In this document: piece by piece, positions 1 to 12,700 of the stretch | How the letters are laid out: every line of letters starts with the position of its first letter | Position numbering within the stretch: the first letter of the stretch is position 1 | NCBI GenBank assembly: GCA_024102915.1 | Contig: JAGFJG010000192.1 | Location: 1 to 59,473 of the forward strand | DNA length: 59,473 nucleotides | From: Caldilineales bacterium | GTDB lineage: Bacteria; Chloroflexota; Anaerolineae; J102 | Direction: 5' to 3' | Made by a program: the position numbers and the translations under genes | Notes under the pieces: model-generated | Databases searched by the model: none | Told to the model about the DNA's origin: nothing | What the model saw: the letters and a program-made list of their open reading frames with translations, nothing else

Positions 1-1
1 C

Positions 2-1003
2 AATGGCCCCAAGCAGGTCTACATCGAAAAAGATGGGAAGTTGAGCTTGAGTACGGTGAGCTTTGCAGACGATGACCATGTCACCCGTGTGATCGAGCGT
101 ATCGTCCGCCCGTTGGGTCGCCACATCGACCAGGCTTCGCCAATGGTCGATGCGCGTCTCCCGGACGGCTCGCGCGTCAACGCCATCGTCCCACCCCTCT
201 CGTTGGTCGGGCCGGTCATCACCATCCGCAAGTTTCGCGCCGATCCGCTGACCATCGATGAGTTGATCGGCTATGGCAGTCTTAGCCGTGAATTTGCCGA
301 TTTTTTGCAGGCCTGCGTGGCCGCCCGGCTGAATATCATCGTCAGCGGCGGCACCGGCTCTGGCAAGACGACGATGCTGAACATCGTTTCCAGTTTTATC
401 CCCGCCAACGAGCGCATTGTCACCATCGAAGACGCGGCGGAACTCCGGCTGCGTCAGCCGCATGTCGTCAGGTTGGAGGCGCGCCCGCCCAACGCGGAAG
501 GGAAGGGCGCCATTCGCATTCGCGACCTGTTCATCAACACTCTGCGTATGCGCCCTGACCGCATTATCGTGGGTGAATGTCGCGGGTCCGAAGCGCTCGA
601 TATGCTTCAGGCCATGAATACGGGCCATGAAGGCTCTCTGACCACCATCCACTCCAACGGGCCCCGCGATACTCTGACGCGTCTGGAAACCATGGTGATG
701 ATGGCTGGCATGGAATTGCCGCTCATCGCCATCCGCCAGCAGGTTTCATCCGCACTCGATTTTATTGTTCACATCAGCCGCATGCGGGATGGCAGCCGCC
801 GGGTCGTTGCAGCCGCCGAGGTTATCGGCATGGAAGGCGACACAATCATCATGCAAGAGATTTTCCGCTTTCGCCAGGATGGGGTCGACGAAAATGGTCG
901 TATTCGTGGCAAGCTGTCGGCAACGGGTGTCCGTCCGGTGATCTACGATCGCTTGCTGTCTGCGGGCCAGCGTGTGCCTGTCAGCTTTTTCGAGCCGGAC
1001 TAA
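2..1003 (+). CDS. cpaF: CpaF/TadA-family secretion ATPase (5' end outside window)
   Basis: ATPase that powers assembly of Flp/Tad-type pili or a related type II/IV secretion machine at the inner face of the membrane. The frame is open from base 2 (reading N-G-P-K-Q-V-Y), so the TTG at 41 is not the true start and the N-terminal domain lies upstream of the window. Visible motifs are a Walker A (GGTGSGKTT, Lys about residue 122 of the visible part), an Asp-box stretch (IVTIEDAAEL), a Walker B region (RPDRIIVGE) and a His-box region (TGHEGSLTTIHSN). These are diagnostic of the CpaF/VirB11 family. The remaining tad genes are not in view; they would be expected to the left. The next gene downstream is a secreted protease with its own leader, so no operon partner is visible here. 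Confidence 0.93.
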   Translation, partial: NGPKQVYIEKDGKLSLSTVSFADDDHVTRVIERIVRPLGRHIDQASPMVDARLPDGSRVNAIVPPLSLVGPVITIRKFRADPLTIDELIGYGSLSREFADFLQACVAARLNIIVSGGTGSGKTTMLNIVSSFIPANERIVTIEDAAELRLRQPHVVRLEARPPNAEGKGAIRIRDLFINTLRMRPDRIIVGECRGSEALDMLQAMNTGHEGSLTTIHSNGPRDTLTRLETMVMMAGMELPLIAIRQQVSSALDFIVHISRMRDGSRRVVAAAEVIGMEGDTIIMQEIFRFRQDGVDENGRIRGKLSATGVRPVIYDRLLSAGQRVPVSFFEPD

Positions 1004-1248
1004 TTCGTCGGCGAAGCGGGAAATCGTGCGCCTGAAGTCGAGGGTGCAAGGAGTTTGCGGCAATCCGGCCTAAGGCGCTGTGGTTGCCGGTAGAGTTCGT
1101 GCATTCAGCGCCCCAAATCACACGCATTCGTTATGCAATCACACTTCTTTATGCCTGGAATGCCATGTCCAAATCTGTAGACTTGTAATTAGGGTTGCAT
1201 TTTCAACCCCGAATTGTCTATTTTTGATAAGCCAGCAGAAATGCAGCA

Positions 1249-4200
1249 ATGAACCTGCGCCAACCCATACCCACTGTAATACTCGCGGTCACCCTATTGA
1301 TCATAACGGCTGCGCCCGTCTCTGGCGGAGGCGAGGAGCCCGGTAAATCAGGGTCGCTGTCAGTTCGGATTGTCGTTGGTTATGAACCGGGGTGGGAGAA
1401 TGTGTTTGACAGCTCGCGAATAGACAAGTACGATACACAGCCCTCGGAAATACAGGTCGATTTGAATGACCGGGTGTTGGGTTTTACGGTGTTGGAGGTG
1501 TCGCCAGATATCGCTCAACGTGTCGTCCAAGAATTTTCCGCTCTGTCGCACGTGCGATATGTCGAGTTTGATGGCGAGGTGCATGCCGACTTTATTCCCA
1601 ACGATCCCTATTTTTCCAATCCCAGCTACGTTTATGGTCCTCAGCAGATCGGAGCGCCCACAGCCTGGGAATATACTACCGGCTCGAACGATGTCATTGT
1701 GGCGGTGCTTGATACCGGGATTGACTATTCCCAACAGGAATTCCAGGGTCGTATTCTGCCCGGATGGGATATGGTCAATAACGACAGCGATCCGACGGAC
1801 GATCATGGGCATGGCACGCATGTTGCCGGTATCGCCGCCGCCAGTATTAATAATGCCTACGGCATCGCTGGCATGGCGGGCAACTCAAGGATAATGCCGT
1901 TCAAAGTCCTTGACAACAGCGGGTATGGTCTTTACAGCTACGTCGCCAATGCCATTCGACGGTCGGTGGACGATGGCGCCCGAGTGATCAATCTCAGCCT
2001 GAGCGGCACGACCGACTCGTCGGCTATGCGTGATGCTGTCGCTTATGCCGTGCAACATGATGTCCTGGTTGTCGCCTCCGCCGGGAATAATGGTTCCGCC
2101 ACGCCGCAGTATCCCGCCAGCTATGATAATGTGCTGGCCGTCGGCGCTACGACCAACGCAGGAACGCGTTGGGCTCTCTCCAACTTTGGCCCTAATGTCG
2201 ATGTGATGGCGCCAGGAGCGACAATTTTCAGCACTTATTGGGATGCGACAAACGGAAGCGCCTTTCGATTTATGTCCGGCACATCGATGGCCGCTCCACA
2301 TGTCGCCGGTTCCGCTGCTTTGCTCATCAGCCTGGATCAGACTCTCACGATGACCGAAACACGGACTTTGCTGGAATCGACCGCATTGGATATGGGTGAC
2401 CCTGGATATGACTCAACGCATGGGTTTGGCCTGATCCAGATTGGGGCGGCGGCGCAGACGCTCATCAATTCAGGAGCAACCGTCACCGCGACCCCGACAT
2501 CAACCCCGACTTCGACGCCGACTGCCAGCCCGACCCCGACGCCAACCAGAACACCGACATCAACCTCAACCTGGACAGCGACGGCTACAGCCACCGCGAC
2601 TCCGACCTGGACGCCGACGCCAACTCCGACGGCGACGCCAACAGCCACATCAACCTCGACGCCGACCAAGGTTCCGACTTCATCGCCGACTGCCAGCCCG
2701 ACCTCGACTCCAACCAGAACGCCGACGCCAACTCCGACGGCGACGCCAACAGCGACAGCGACCAAGGTTCCGACTTCATCGCCGACGGCCAGCCCGACCT
2801 CGACCCCGACCTGGACGCCGACACCAACTCCGACGGCTACAGTGACCTCCACCTCGACTTCCACTCCGACATTAACCCCAACGACATCACCGACCTCGAC
2901 CGCCAGCCCGACCTGGACCCCGACTTCATCACCGACTGCCACCCCAACCAACACGCCAACCAACACCCCGACGCCGACCTCGACCGCCAGCCCAACGCCC
3001 CCAATTGACTGCCCTATTCCTGGGGTGAGCGGTCAGCTCTGGCTGGACGAAAACCATAATCAGATCATAGATGCGGGTGAAGGTTTTGCCGCCGGCGTCA
3101 CCGTCGCCGTTCTGCACGCGCCCGATGGAATGCTGGCTGCTACCCTGGTCACCGACGATAACGGTCGATTTCACGCATCCAGCCTGGAGGCGGGAGAATA
3201 CATAATTGATGTAGATCAATCCAGCCTGTGGAACGATAGCTATCACTTGACGACCGCCAATGAACCCCAAGGCCCGGCGGCTATCCAATGCGGCGATAAC
3301 GAGATCGCCGCCATCGGCTTCGGCCCCAACCATATCGAAAGTGGCGGAATCTTTGGCTTGGTTTGGGACGACATCGATTGGGACAGCCAGACCGAGCCTG
3401 ATGAGCCGCACCTGTCACAAATAAGCATCGAACTGATCGACTCGCCAGGCGGCGGCAGCGCCACCGTCCTGAGCGACAGCTTCGGAAACTTTAACTTTGC
3501 GGACCTTGAAATTGGATCGTACTATCTACAAGCGACCACGGCGATGGCGCAAACCGAAATCCAAAGTCTCAGCTCAATGATTCCCATTACGCTGACTGCG
3601 GAACAGAACTACAAGCAGGTGAACATCAGTTTGGCCAGCACCGGAGTCATTACCGGCGCCGCCTTTTTAGACGCAAATGCAAATGGTCAGGTAGACTCCT
3701 CGCCACCCGAGACTGGGGTTGACGGGGTACTCATAACAGCCAGGGGCTTGAGCACCAATACCACCGTTAATGTCGTCACAGATGCCGAGGGTCACTATTG
3801 TTTTCTCGGTCTTCCACCAGACACCTATGAGTTATCGGCGCCAAGCAATCATGAGAAGATTGCCCTTATCTCCGCCTCGTCAATACAGGTGACGTTGGCC
3901 GCAAACCAGATGACGGTTGGGCACAATTTTGCATATATTGCGCCGACATCAGTCGAAATCGTCGGCCTGCAAGCGATCGAATCGAAGGATGGCGTGAGCG
4001 TGCGGTGGGCGACCACATCCGACATCGGCGTGACTGGGTTTATTGTTTGGCGGGCGCTTGCCGCCGAAGGCCCGTACAAGGCGGTTTCCGGATTGGTGCC
4101 TTCGCAGGAAAATCAGAACGGATCGTCATACGAATGGCTGGATCGAGGCGTGAAATCAGGCGGCGGTTATTGGTACCGCCTGCAAACCCAGCCTGACGCC

Positions 4201-4275
4201 CAATTCTATGGGCCGGTCGGCGCGACTGGCAATTTAGACAGACATATTCAATTCCTTGCTCTGATCAGAAGATAG
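1249..4275 (+). CDS. Secreted S8 subtilisin-like protease with Thr-Pro linker and SdrD-B-like modules
   Basis: Extracellular serine endopeptidase, 1008 residues. A signal peptide (about 1-25) is followed by an I9-like propeptide (about 38-118) and the S8 catalytic domain. The triad is visible as Asp155 (VAVLDTGID), His188 (HGHGTHVAG) and Ser346 (GTSMAAPHVAG), with the oxyanion Asn in SAGNNG. Residues about 411-583 are an almost pure Thr/Pro/Ser linker, probably a stalk. Three SdrD-B/prealbumin-like beta modules follow (starting near 594, 705 and 800, each with a W/F-x-D-x-N/D calcium-type motif), then an Fn3-like domain (about 905-990). The protein ends in the short tail FLALIRR, similar to tails on two other secreted proteins in this window. 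The start ATG at 1249 is the first that gives the signal peptide; no strong ribosome-binding site precedes it. Confidence 0.93.
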   Translation: MNLRQPIPTVILAVTLLIITAAPVSGGGEEPGKSGSLSVRIVVGYEPGWENVFDSSRIDKYDTQPSEIQVDLNDRVLGFTVLEVSPDIAQRVVQEFSALSHVRYVEFDGEVHADFIPNDPYFSNPSYVYGPQQIGAPTAWEYTTGSNDVIVAVLDTGIDYSQQEFQGRILPGWDMVNNDSDPTDDHGHGTHVAGIAAASINNAYGIAGMAGNSRIMPFKVLDNSGYGLYSYVANAIRRSVDDGARVINLSLSGTTDSSAMRDAVAYAVQHDVLVVASAGNNGSATPQYPASYDNVLAVGATTNAGTRWALSNFGPNVDVMAPGATIFSTYWDATNGSAFRFMSGTSMAAPHVAGSAALLISLDQTLTMTETRTLLESTALDMGDPGYDSTHGFGLIQIGAAAQTLINSGATVTATPTSTPTSTPTASPTPTPTRTPTSTSTWTATATATATPTWTPTPTPTATPTATSTSTPTKVPTSSPTASPTSTPTRTPTPTPTATPTATATKVPTSSPTASPTSTPTWTPTPTPTATVTSTSTSTPTLTPTTSPTSTASPTWTPTSSPTATPTNTPTNTPTPTSTASPTPPIDCPIPGVSGQLWLDENHNQIIDAGEGFAAGVTVAVLHAPDGMLAATLVTDDNGRFHASSLEAGEYIIDVDQSSLWNDSYHLTTANEPQGPAAIQCGDNEIAAIGFGPNHIESGGIFGLVWDDIDWDSQTEPDEPHLSQISIELIDSPGGGSATVLSDSFGNFNFADLEIGSYYLQATTAMAQTEIQSLSSMIPITLTAEQNYKQVNISLASTGVITGAAFLDANANGQVDSSPPETGVDGVLITARGLSTNTTVNVVTDAEGHYCFLGLPPDTYELSAPSNHEKIALISASSIQVTLAANQMTVGHNFAYIAPTSVEIVGLQAIESKDGVSVRWATTSDIGVTGFIVWRALAAEGPYKAVSGLVPSQENQNGSSYEWLDRGVKSGGGYWYRLQTQPDAQFYGPVGATGNLDRHIQFLALIRR
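2479..2999 (+). repeat. Thr-Pro coding repeat with a 96-bp tandem duplication
   Basis: The linker of the protease is encoded by degenerate repeats of the ACS-CCG-ACS type. A larger unit is visible: the segment beginning with the codons for T-K-V-P-T-S-S at 2665 recurs at 2761, a spacing of exactly 96 bases (32 codons). This marks a recent in-frame duplication. The opposite strand carries a long open frame of Val-Gly repeats, which is an artefact of this composition. Confidence 0.8.
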
Positions 4276-4401
4276 GCGAGAGTTGGGGAACCTCTCGTCA
4301 ATTCGCTTTGGGCTGTTCGTCCTTGCCGTGGAGCAGCGGTGGAACTTACACTTGGGTTAATCATCAATCATCAGACATTTGCCCACCGTTGTGAATCCGC
4401 C

Positions 4402-5466
4402 ATGAAATTCTCCAAAATGATTACTGCCGTCGATGCCCATGCCGCGGGCGAACCGGGCCGCGTGATTACTGGCGGCGTGCTGGACGTGCCCGGCTCGAAC
4501 ATGTTCGAGAAAATGAAATATCTGGAACGGCACGGCGACGATCTGCGCAAGCGCATGTTGCGCGAACCGCGCGGCTATCCGGCGCTGTGCTGCAATGTCA
4601 TTCTGCCGCCCACCACGCCGGAAGCCGATGCCGGATTCGTGATCATGGAGCAGGTCGAGTACCCGCCCATGTCCGGCACGAACACCATTTGCGTCGTCAC
4701 CGTGCTACTGGAAACGGGCATGCTGCCCATGCAAGAGCCGGTGACTGAACTGACATTGGAAGCGCCGGCGGGATTGATCCGCGTGCGGGCAGACTGTCGG
4801 GATGGCAAAGTCATAGGCGTCACTTTTCGCAATGTGCCAGCGTTTGTCGTGCATCTCGGCGCGCCGGTGGAAGTGCCGACATTGGGGACGGTAGAGGTGG
4901 ATGTAGCCTGGGGCGGGATGTTCTATGCCATCGCCGACGCCCAGGCGCTGGGTTTCCGCCTGACGCCGGACGAAGGCGGCGACATTGTGCGGGTGAGTGA
5001 GATGATCAAAACAGCGACGCGAGAACAATATCCGGTGGTTCATCCCGAAAACCCGGAGATCATCGGGCCTACCATCTCCCAGCTTTCCGGCCCGCCCAGC
5101 CATCCGCAGGCGCATCGCAAGAATGCAGTCACCGTGGCGACGGGCGAACTGGACTGGCAGCGGCCATCCACCTGGACGGGCGTGCTCGACCGTTCGCCCT
5201 GCGGAACCGGCACCTGCGCCAAAATGGCGATACTTCATGCGCGGGGTGAATTGGGCCTGCATCAGGATTTCCGCCACGAGGGGATTCTGGGCACACTCTT
5301 CACCGGCAGGCTGGTCGAGGAAACTCAGGTGGGGCCATACCGGGCGGTCGTGCCCACCCTGCGCGGGCAGGCCTGGATCACTGGCATCGCCCAATACGTG
5401 CTCGATCCCAGCGACCCCTTCCCGGAAGGCTTTACCGTCGGCGATATCTGGGGCAAGGCGGATTAA
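4402..5466 (+). CDS. Proline racemase family enzyme with Ser/Cys active-site pair
   Basis: Proline racemase superfamily protein of 354 residues (proline racemase, hydroxyproline 2-epimerase and trans-3-hydroxyproline dehydratase family). The start ATG at 4402 is chosen over an in-frame GTG at 4339 because homology starts with K-F-S-K-M-I. The second catalytic position is intact (DRSPCGTGTC, Cys267). The first, normally Met-Cys-Gly-His, reads P-M-S-G-T-N, giving Ser91. Family knowledge: Cys/Cys enzymes are racemases or epimerases, Thr/Cys enzymes are dehydratases, and Ser/Cys variants have been reported as epimerases. A DAO-type flavoprotein starts 33 bases downstream, then a P5C dehydrogenase. 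Together these suggest catabolism of (hydroxy)proline-like imino acids. The exact substrate cannot be read from the sequence. Confidence 0.85.
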   Translation: MKFSKMITAVDAHAAGEPGRVITGGVLDVPGSNMFEKMKYLERHGDDLRKRMLREPRGYPALCCNVILPPTTPEADAGFVIMEQVEYPPMSGTNTICVVTVLLETGMLPMQEPVTELTLEAPAGLIRVRADCRDGKVIGVTFRNVPAFVVHLGAPVEVPTLGTVEVDVAWGGMFYAIADAQALGFRLTPDEGGDIVRVSEMIKTATREQYPVVHPENPEIIGPTISQLSGPPSHPQAHRKNAVTVATGELDWQRPSTWTGVLDRSPCGTGTCAKMAILHARGELGLHQDFRHEGILGTLFTGRLVEETQVGPYRAVVPTLRGQAWITGIAQYVLDPSDPFPEGFTVGDIWGKAD

Positions 5467-5487
5467 GCCAAACCCGCGCCAATTGGG

Positions 5488-5493
5488 TATACT
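5488..5493 (+). promoter_or_regulatory. Candidate -10 box of a leaderless transcript
   Basis: TATACT lies at exactly -12 to -7 from the ATG of the flavoprotein gene at 5500. There is no Shine-Dalgarno sequence between them. That spacing is what a leaderless mRNA would show. No good -35 hexamer is visible, so the call is tentative. Confidence 0.35.
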
Positions 5494-5499
5494 TCGGGC

Positions 5500-6885
<1,386 letters not shown>

Positions 6886-6886
6886 T

Positions 6887-7049
6887 TAAACTGAAGTCAC
6901 GATGAAACCAATAGTTTTGTTATCGACGATAGACGGCGGACGATAGACGATGGAGCACGTTTTTCCAGGGCATTTTGCCATCGTCCATCGTCAATGGTCT
7001 ATCGTCAACTGGCAGACAAAAGTATCGTTGTCATTGTGATGTTAGTTTA
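6887..7049 (+). repeat. Dispersed MITE-like palindromic element, copy A
   Basis: A 163-bp element begins TAAACTGAAGTCAC and ends GTGATGTTAGTTTA. Its interior is made of short alternating words (CGATAGACGATGG and CCATCGTCCATCGTC) that fold back on each other. The same element occurs inverted at 43953-44114 and in this orientation at 49098-49250. The outermost TA at both ends would fit a TA target duplication. No coding capacity is seen. Confidence 0.75.
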
Positions 7050-7117
7050 GAATCCATTTCTATTTTATCAACATTGAGCTGCTCACCCAGCTACTCAAAC
7101 TCTTTGGAGAACACAAC

Positions 7118-8749
<1,632 letters not shown>

Positions 8750-8790
8750 TCCGGTTTGTTACGGACTCGTGTCATCCTTTCCCAGGGGAT

Positions 8791-8890
8791 TAGACTGGAC
8801 ACAGAGCGCTGTGGAGACACGGAGAAGATTGAGTTCTATTTGTTCTCATTTTCTCTGTGGCACTCTGCGTGCTCTGTGTCCACTTGATTC
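8791..8890. repeat. Dispersed palindrome of the CACAGAG family, copy 1
   Basis: An intergenic inverted repeat. GGACACAGAGC at 8797-8807 pairs with GCTCTGTGTCC at 8871-8881, with further CACGGAGAA/TTCTCTGTG pairing inside. A related palindrome lies at 50758-50861. It may act as a transcription-end hairpin for the P5C dehydrogenase gene. Confidence 0.6.
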
Positions 8891-8923
8891 TGATTAACCC
8901 AAGCATTAAAAGGAGGTTGTGCA

Positions 8924-9499
8924 ATGGCTGAGGTTTTGTTGTTCCACCATGCTCAAGGTCTGACCCGCGGCGTCGTGGCGTTTGCCGATGCTCTGCGCCA
9001 GGTCGGGCATACCGTGCACACGCCCGATCTGTTCGATGGCCGCACGTTTGACGACATCGAAAGCGGTATGAAATATGTCCGAGAACTCGGCTTTGGCGAG
9101 ATCATGGCGCGGGGACAGAAGGAGGCGGAGCGGCTGCCCGCTGAGCTAGTCTACGCCGGATTTTCACTGGGCGTGGTTCCGGCGCAAATGCTGGCCCAAA
9201 CCCGGCCCGGCGCGCGCGGGGCGCTTCTCTTCTATTCCTGCATCCCGGTCTCGGAGTTCGGGGCGACCTGGCCCAAGGGCGTGCCGGTGCAGGTGCACGG
9301 CATGGATGCCGATCCATTCTTTATGGACGAAGGCGACGTCGACGCCGCGCGGGAACTCGTGACCCAAGCCGAAGAGGGGGCACTCTACCTCTATCCCGGC
9401 GACCAGCATTACTTTGCCGACAGTTCGCTGCCTTCGTATGACGCGGCGGCGACCGCACTCCTGACGCAACGAGTCTTGGATTTCCTGGCCGCGCTATAG
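8924..9499 (+). CDS. Dienelactone hydrolase-like alpha/beta hydrolase
   Basis: Cytoplasmic alpha/beta hydrolase of 191 residues related to dienelactone hydrolase. It starts with the family pattern VLLFHHAQGLT, the nucleophile elbow is GFSLG (Ser in place of the Cys of classical dienelactone hydrolase), the acid is probably Asp in GMDADPFF, and the catalytic His is in GDQHYFAD. Because the nucleophile is Ser, an esterase activity is as likely as a true lactone hydrolase. A strong ribosome-binding site (AAAAGGAGG) is 7 bases before the ATG. It appears to be transcribed alone, bracketed by a palindrome upstream and a hairpin downstream. Confidence 0.85.
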   Translation: MAEVLLFHHAQGLTRGVVAFADALRQVGHTVHTPDLFDGRTFDDIESGMKYVRELGFGEIMARGQKEAERLPAELVYAGFSLGVVPAQMLAQTRPGARGALLFYSCIPVSEFGATWPKGVPVQVHGMDADPFFMDEGDVDAARELVTQAEEGALYLYPGDQHYFADSSLPSYDAAATALLTQRVLDFLAAL

Positions 9500-9518
9500 C
9501 AAGGCGACAGACATCACA

Positions 9519-9563
9519 CGACCCGGTTATCGGCATCAGGTTCTGCGTTCGATCACCGGGTCG
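9519..9563 (+). terminator. Hairpin downstream of the hydrolase gene
   Basis: CGACCCGGT at 9519 pairs with ACCGGGTCG ending at 9563. Only a weak T-rich stretch follows, so it may be a poor intrinsic terminator or a stabilising hairpin. Confidence 0.4.
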
Positions 9564-9760
9564 CATTTCCAGATTATTTGACCAAACTGCATAGGATTAC
9601 AGATCGTTGGGGCAAGTAGGGTACAATTAATAGACGAGTAAATTTTACTCAAGTTCCGTTTGCCACTGACCACGCGATGTGGATAGGGGCGATGCGGGGT
9701 GCACGCCCAGGTTGAGCAGCGGGTCGGGGGCAGATGGTCGTTGAATCGAGGAGACGATTC

Positions 9761-12700
9761 GTGAATTGTCCGAACTGCGCAACAACCAATCCGGAAGGCG
9801 CTAAGTTCTGCTTCAATTGTGGGACTCCGCTATCGTTGCGCTGCCCAAATTGCAGCACCGAACTGCCCGCTGGCGTCAAATTCTGTTTCAATTGCGGGCA
9901 CAAAATGGATGCGGCTGCACCATCAGCAGCCCCGACTACGGAGCCTGCCCCCGCCTCTTCCGCGGATGCCGCCCTGAATCGTTTCATTCCGGCCGAATTG
10001 CTTAGCCGTTTGCAAAGCGCCAGGGCCACACGGGCGATGGAGGGTGAGCGTCGCATCGTCACCATGCTGTTCTGCGATGTCAAGGGTTCGACCGCGGCGG
10101 CTTCGCAAATGGACCCGGAAGAATGGGCGGAGATCATCAACGGCGCTTACGAATATATGATTCGTCCGATCTATCAATACGAAGGCACGGTCGCCCGATT
10201 GTTGGGCGATGGGCTGCTGGCGTTTTTTGGCGCGCCGATCGCTCACGAGGATGATCCCGAACGCGCCGTGCTGGCCGGGCTGGGCATTCTGGAAGGGGTG
10301 GACCAATACAAGGAGGTCGTCCGCAAACGATGGGGGCTGGACTTCAGCGTGAGGGTGGGTGTGAATACGGGGCTGGTGGTGGTGGGGGCCATGGGTTCGG
10401 ACCTGCGCATGGAATACACCGCCCTGGGCGATGCCATCAACATGGCGGCGCGCATGGAGCAGACCGCCGTGCCCGGCACTGTACAGATTTCGGCGGCGAC
10501 CCACAAACTCGTCGCCCCCCTGTTCGAGTTCGAGACGGTTTCCGGCCTGGAGGTAAAAGGCAAAGCGGATCCGGTCACCGCATACCGGGTGCTGGGCCGC
10601 AAGGCTGAGCGTGGAGCGATGCGCGGACTGGTTGGGTTGCGCTCGCCGCTGGTGGGTCGCGACATGGAAGTGCGGGAAATGCGCAAGGCCTTCGCCGAAT
10701 TGCAGACGGGCAGGGGCGCAATCATATCGGTCATGGGCGAAGCAGGTCTGGGCAAGTCGCGCCTGATCGCCGAACTTCGGGACGAGTTGCTGGCTGATCC
10801 CGAATCCCGGCTGCGATGGCTGGCAGGCCGCTCCTATTCCTATGAGACCGAATCCTCCTACGCTCCCTTCGTCCGCGTGTTGCGCTCCTATTTCGGCTTA
10901 CAACACGAGGGCGCTGACGCTGGCGATTTCGACGGCGTGGCGGAACGATTGCACGAACTTGTCGGTGAGGGCGCTGCCGAGATGTCGGCATTTGTCGCCA
11001 GCGTTTTGGGTCTGGAAATGCCGCCGGATGTTCACGAGCGCGTGAAATATCTGGACCCGCTGATGTTACGGGCGCTAACCTTCGACCAACTGGCAGGCTT
11101 ATTCGAAGCCATCAGCAGTGAAAGCCCCCTGATTCTCTATCTCGACGATGTGCATTGGATCGACCCGACCTCTCAGGCTTTGTTGGAATCGCTGTTGCCC
11201 CTGACCGAGCGTTCGAATCTGATGATCCTCATGGCGTTTCGCCCGCGCCGGCACGAGCCGTCGTGGGGATTGCACGAAAAAGCCAGCCATGAATACGCCC
11301 ATCGATATACGACTCTGGCGTTACAGCCGCTCGACAACGAGCAGGCGAGGCAATTGGTGGGCAATCTGCTGGAAATCGAGGATTTGCCTGCATCGGTTCG
11401 CCAGTTGATTCTGGACAAAGCGGATGGAAATCCTTTCTTTGTGGAGGAGGTGATCCGGTCATTGCTTGATGCCGGGCTGGTCGTGCGCGTGGATGGACAT
11501 TGGCGAGCCACACGCGAGATCGCCAACATCGCTTTCCCCGACACGCTGGTTGGGGTGATCACCGCCCGCCTGGATCACCTGGGCGATCGGGCCAAGAGCA
11601 TTGTGCAGGCGGCGTCGGTTTTGGGCCGGGAGTTCAATTTCGAAATCCTGATGGAACTGATCGAGGACCGCAGTGATATCGAAGCGCAGTTGTCCGAAAT
11701 CCAGCGCCGCGAGATCGTGCGCGAACGCAGCCGGGAACCGGAGCGGGTTTTCACTTTTAAGCATGTGCTGACGCAGGAAGCGGCATACGCTTCCATTTTA
11801 TTGAGCCATCGCCGAGAATTGCACCTTAAGGCGGCCCGAACCCTGACAATCCGCCAGCCCGACCGCCTTGCCGATATCGCCCGACATTTTCTCGACGCTC
11901 GTCAACCGGGCCAGGCGCTGCCCTATCTTGTACATGCAGGGGAAAAGGCGGCGCGGGCTTATGCCATCCCCGAGGCGACCGGCTTTTTTAGGAAGGCCAT
12001 CGAATTGCAGGAATCGGCATCCGATTTCGGCTTTGTGCGCCGCGCCTACGAAGGTCAGGGCAATGCCTATGAGATGGCCTACGATTTTCCGCCCGCGTTG
12101 CAAGCCTATCAGGAACTGCTGGCGCTGGCCGAAGAAGCAGGCGATATCCCTGGGCAGGTATCAGCCTTGAACAAGGCCGCTGCGGTTCTGGCGCTGCAAA
12201 TGGGTCAATTTCAGGAGGCGGAAACCTTCTTGCAACGAGCGGAACGGCTGGGCAATGCGCACCAGGTTGTCGCCGGCATCGCCGAACTTAGCGTCATTCG
12301 TTGCCAGATGTGCACGGCTCAGGCTGAATTTGATACGGTCGTCGAATACATGGACGATCTGGTGGACATCGGCACGGAGTTGGAATCGCCGGAATATGTC
12401 GCCATGGCGATGCATCACATCGCCAATAGCCTGATGTTATTGGGGCGTTTCGATGAGGCATTGCTCAAGGCTGACGAGGGTTTAAGCGTTGCTCGCGACA
12501 TCGGAGATCGTATGCATGAGGCGGACCTCCTGGCAACGACCATTCCCATGGCGCTGATCGCCAGAGGCAGGCTGGCTGCGGCGAAAGCGTCGCTGGATGA
12601 GGGCATCGGTATCGCTGAGAAAATCAAAGCGTTATTCTCGCTAATCCTTGGCTGTTGGATTCGGGCGGAACTTGCGCGCTGGCAGGGCGAGTACGAAAAA

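Noticed and set aside
2337..2966. Val-Gly repeat protein on the minus strand
   Set aside because: Reverse reading of the Thr-Pro linker of the protease; no start context or domain.
9636..9650. GAGTAAA-T-TTTACTC palindrome upstream of the cyclase gene
   Set aside because: Arms of 7 bases are expected several times by chance in this length, and no convincing promoter overlaps it.
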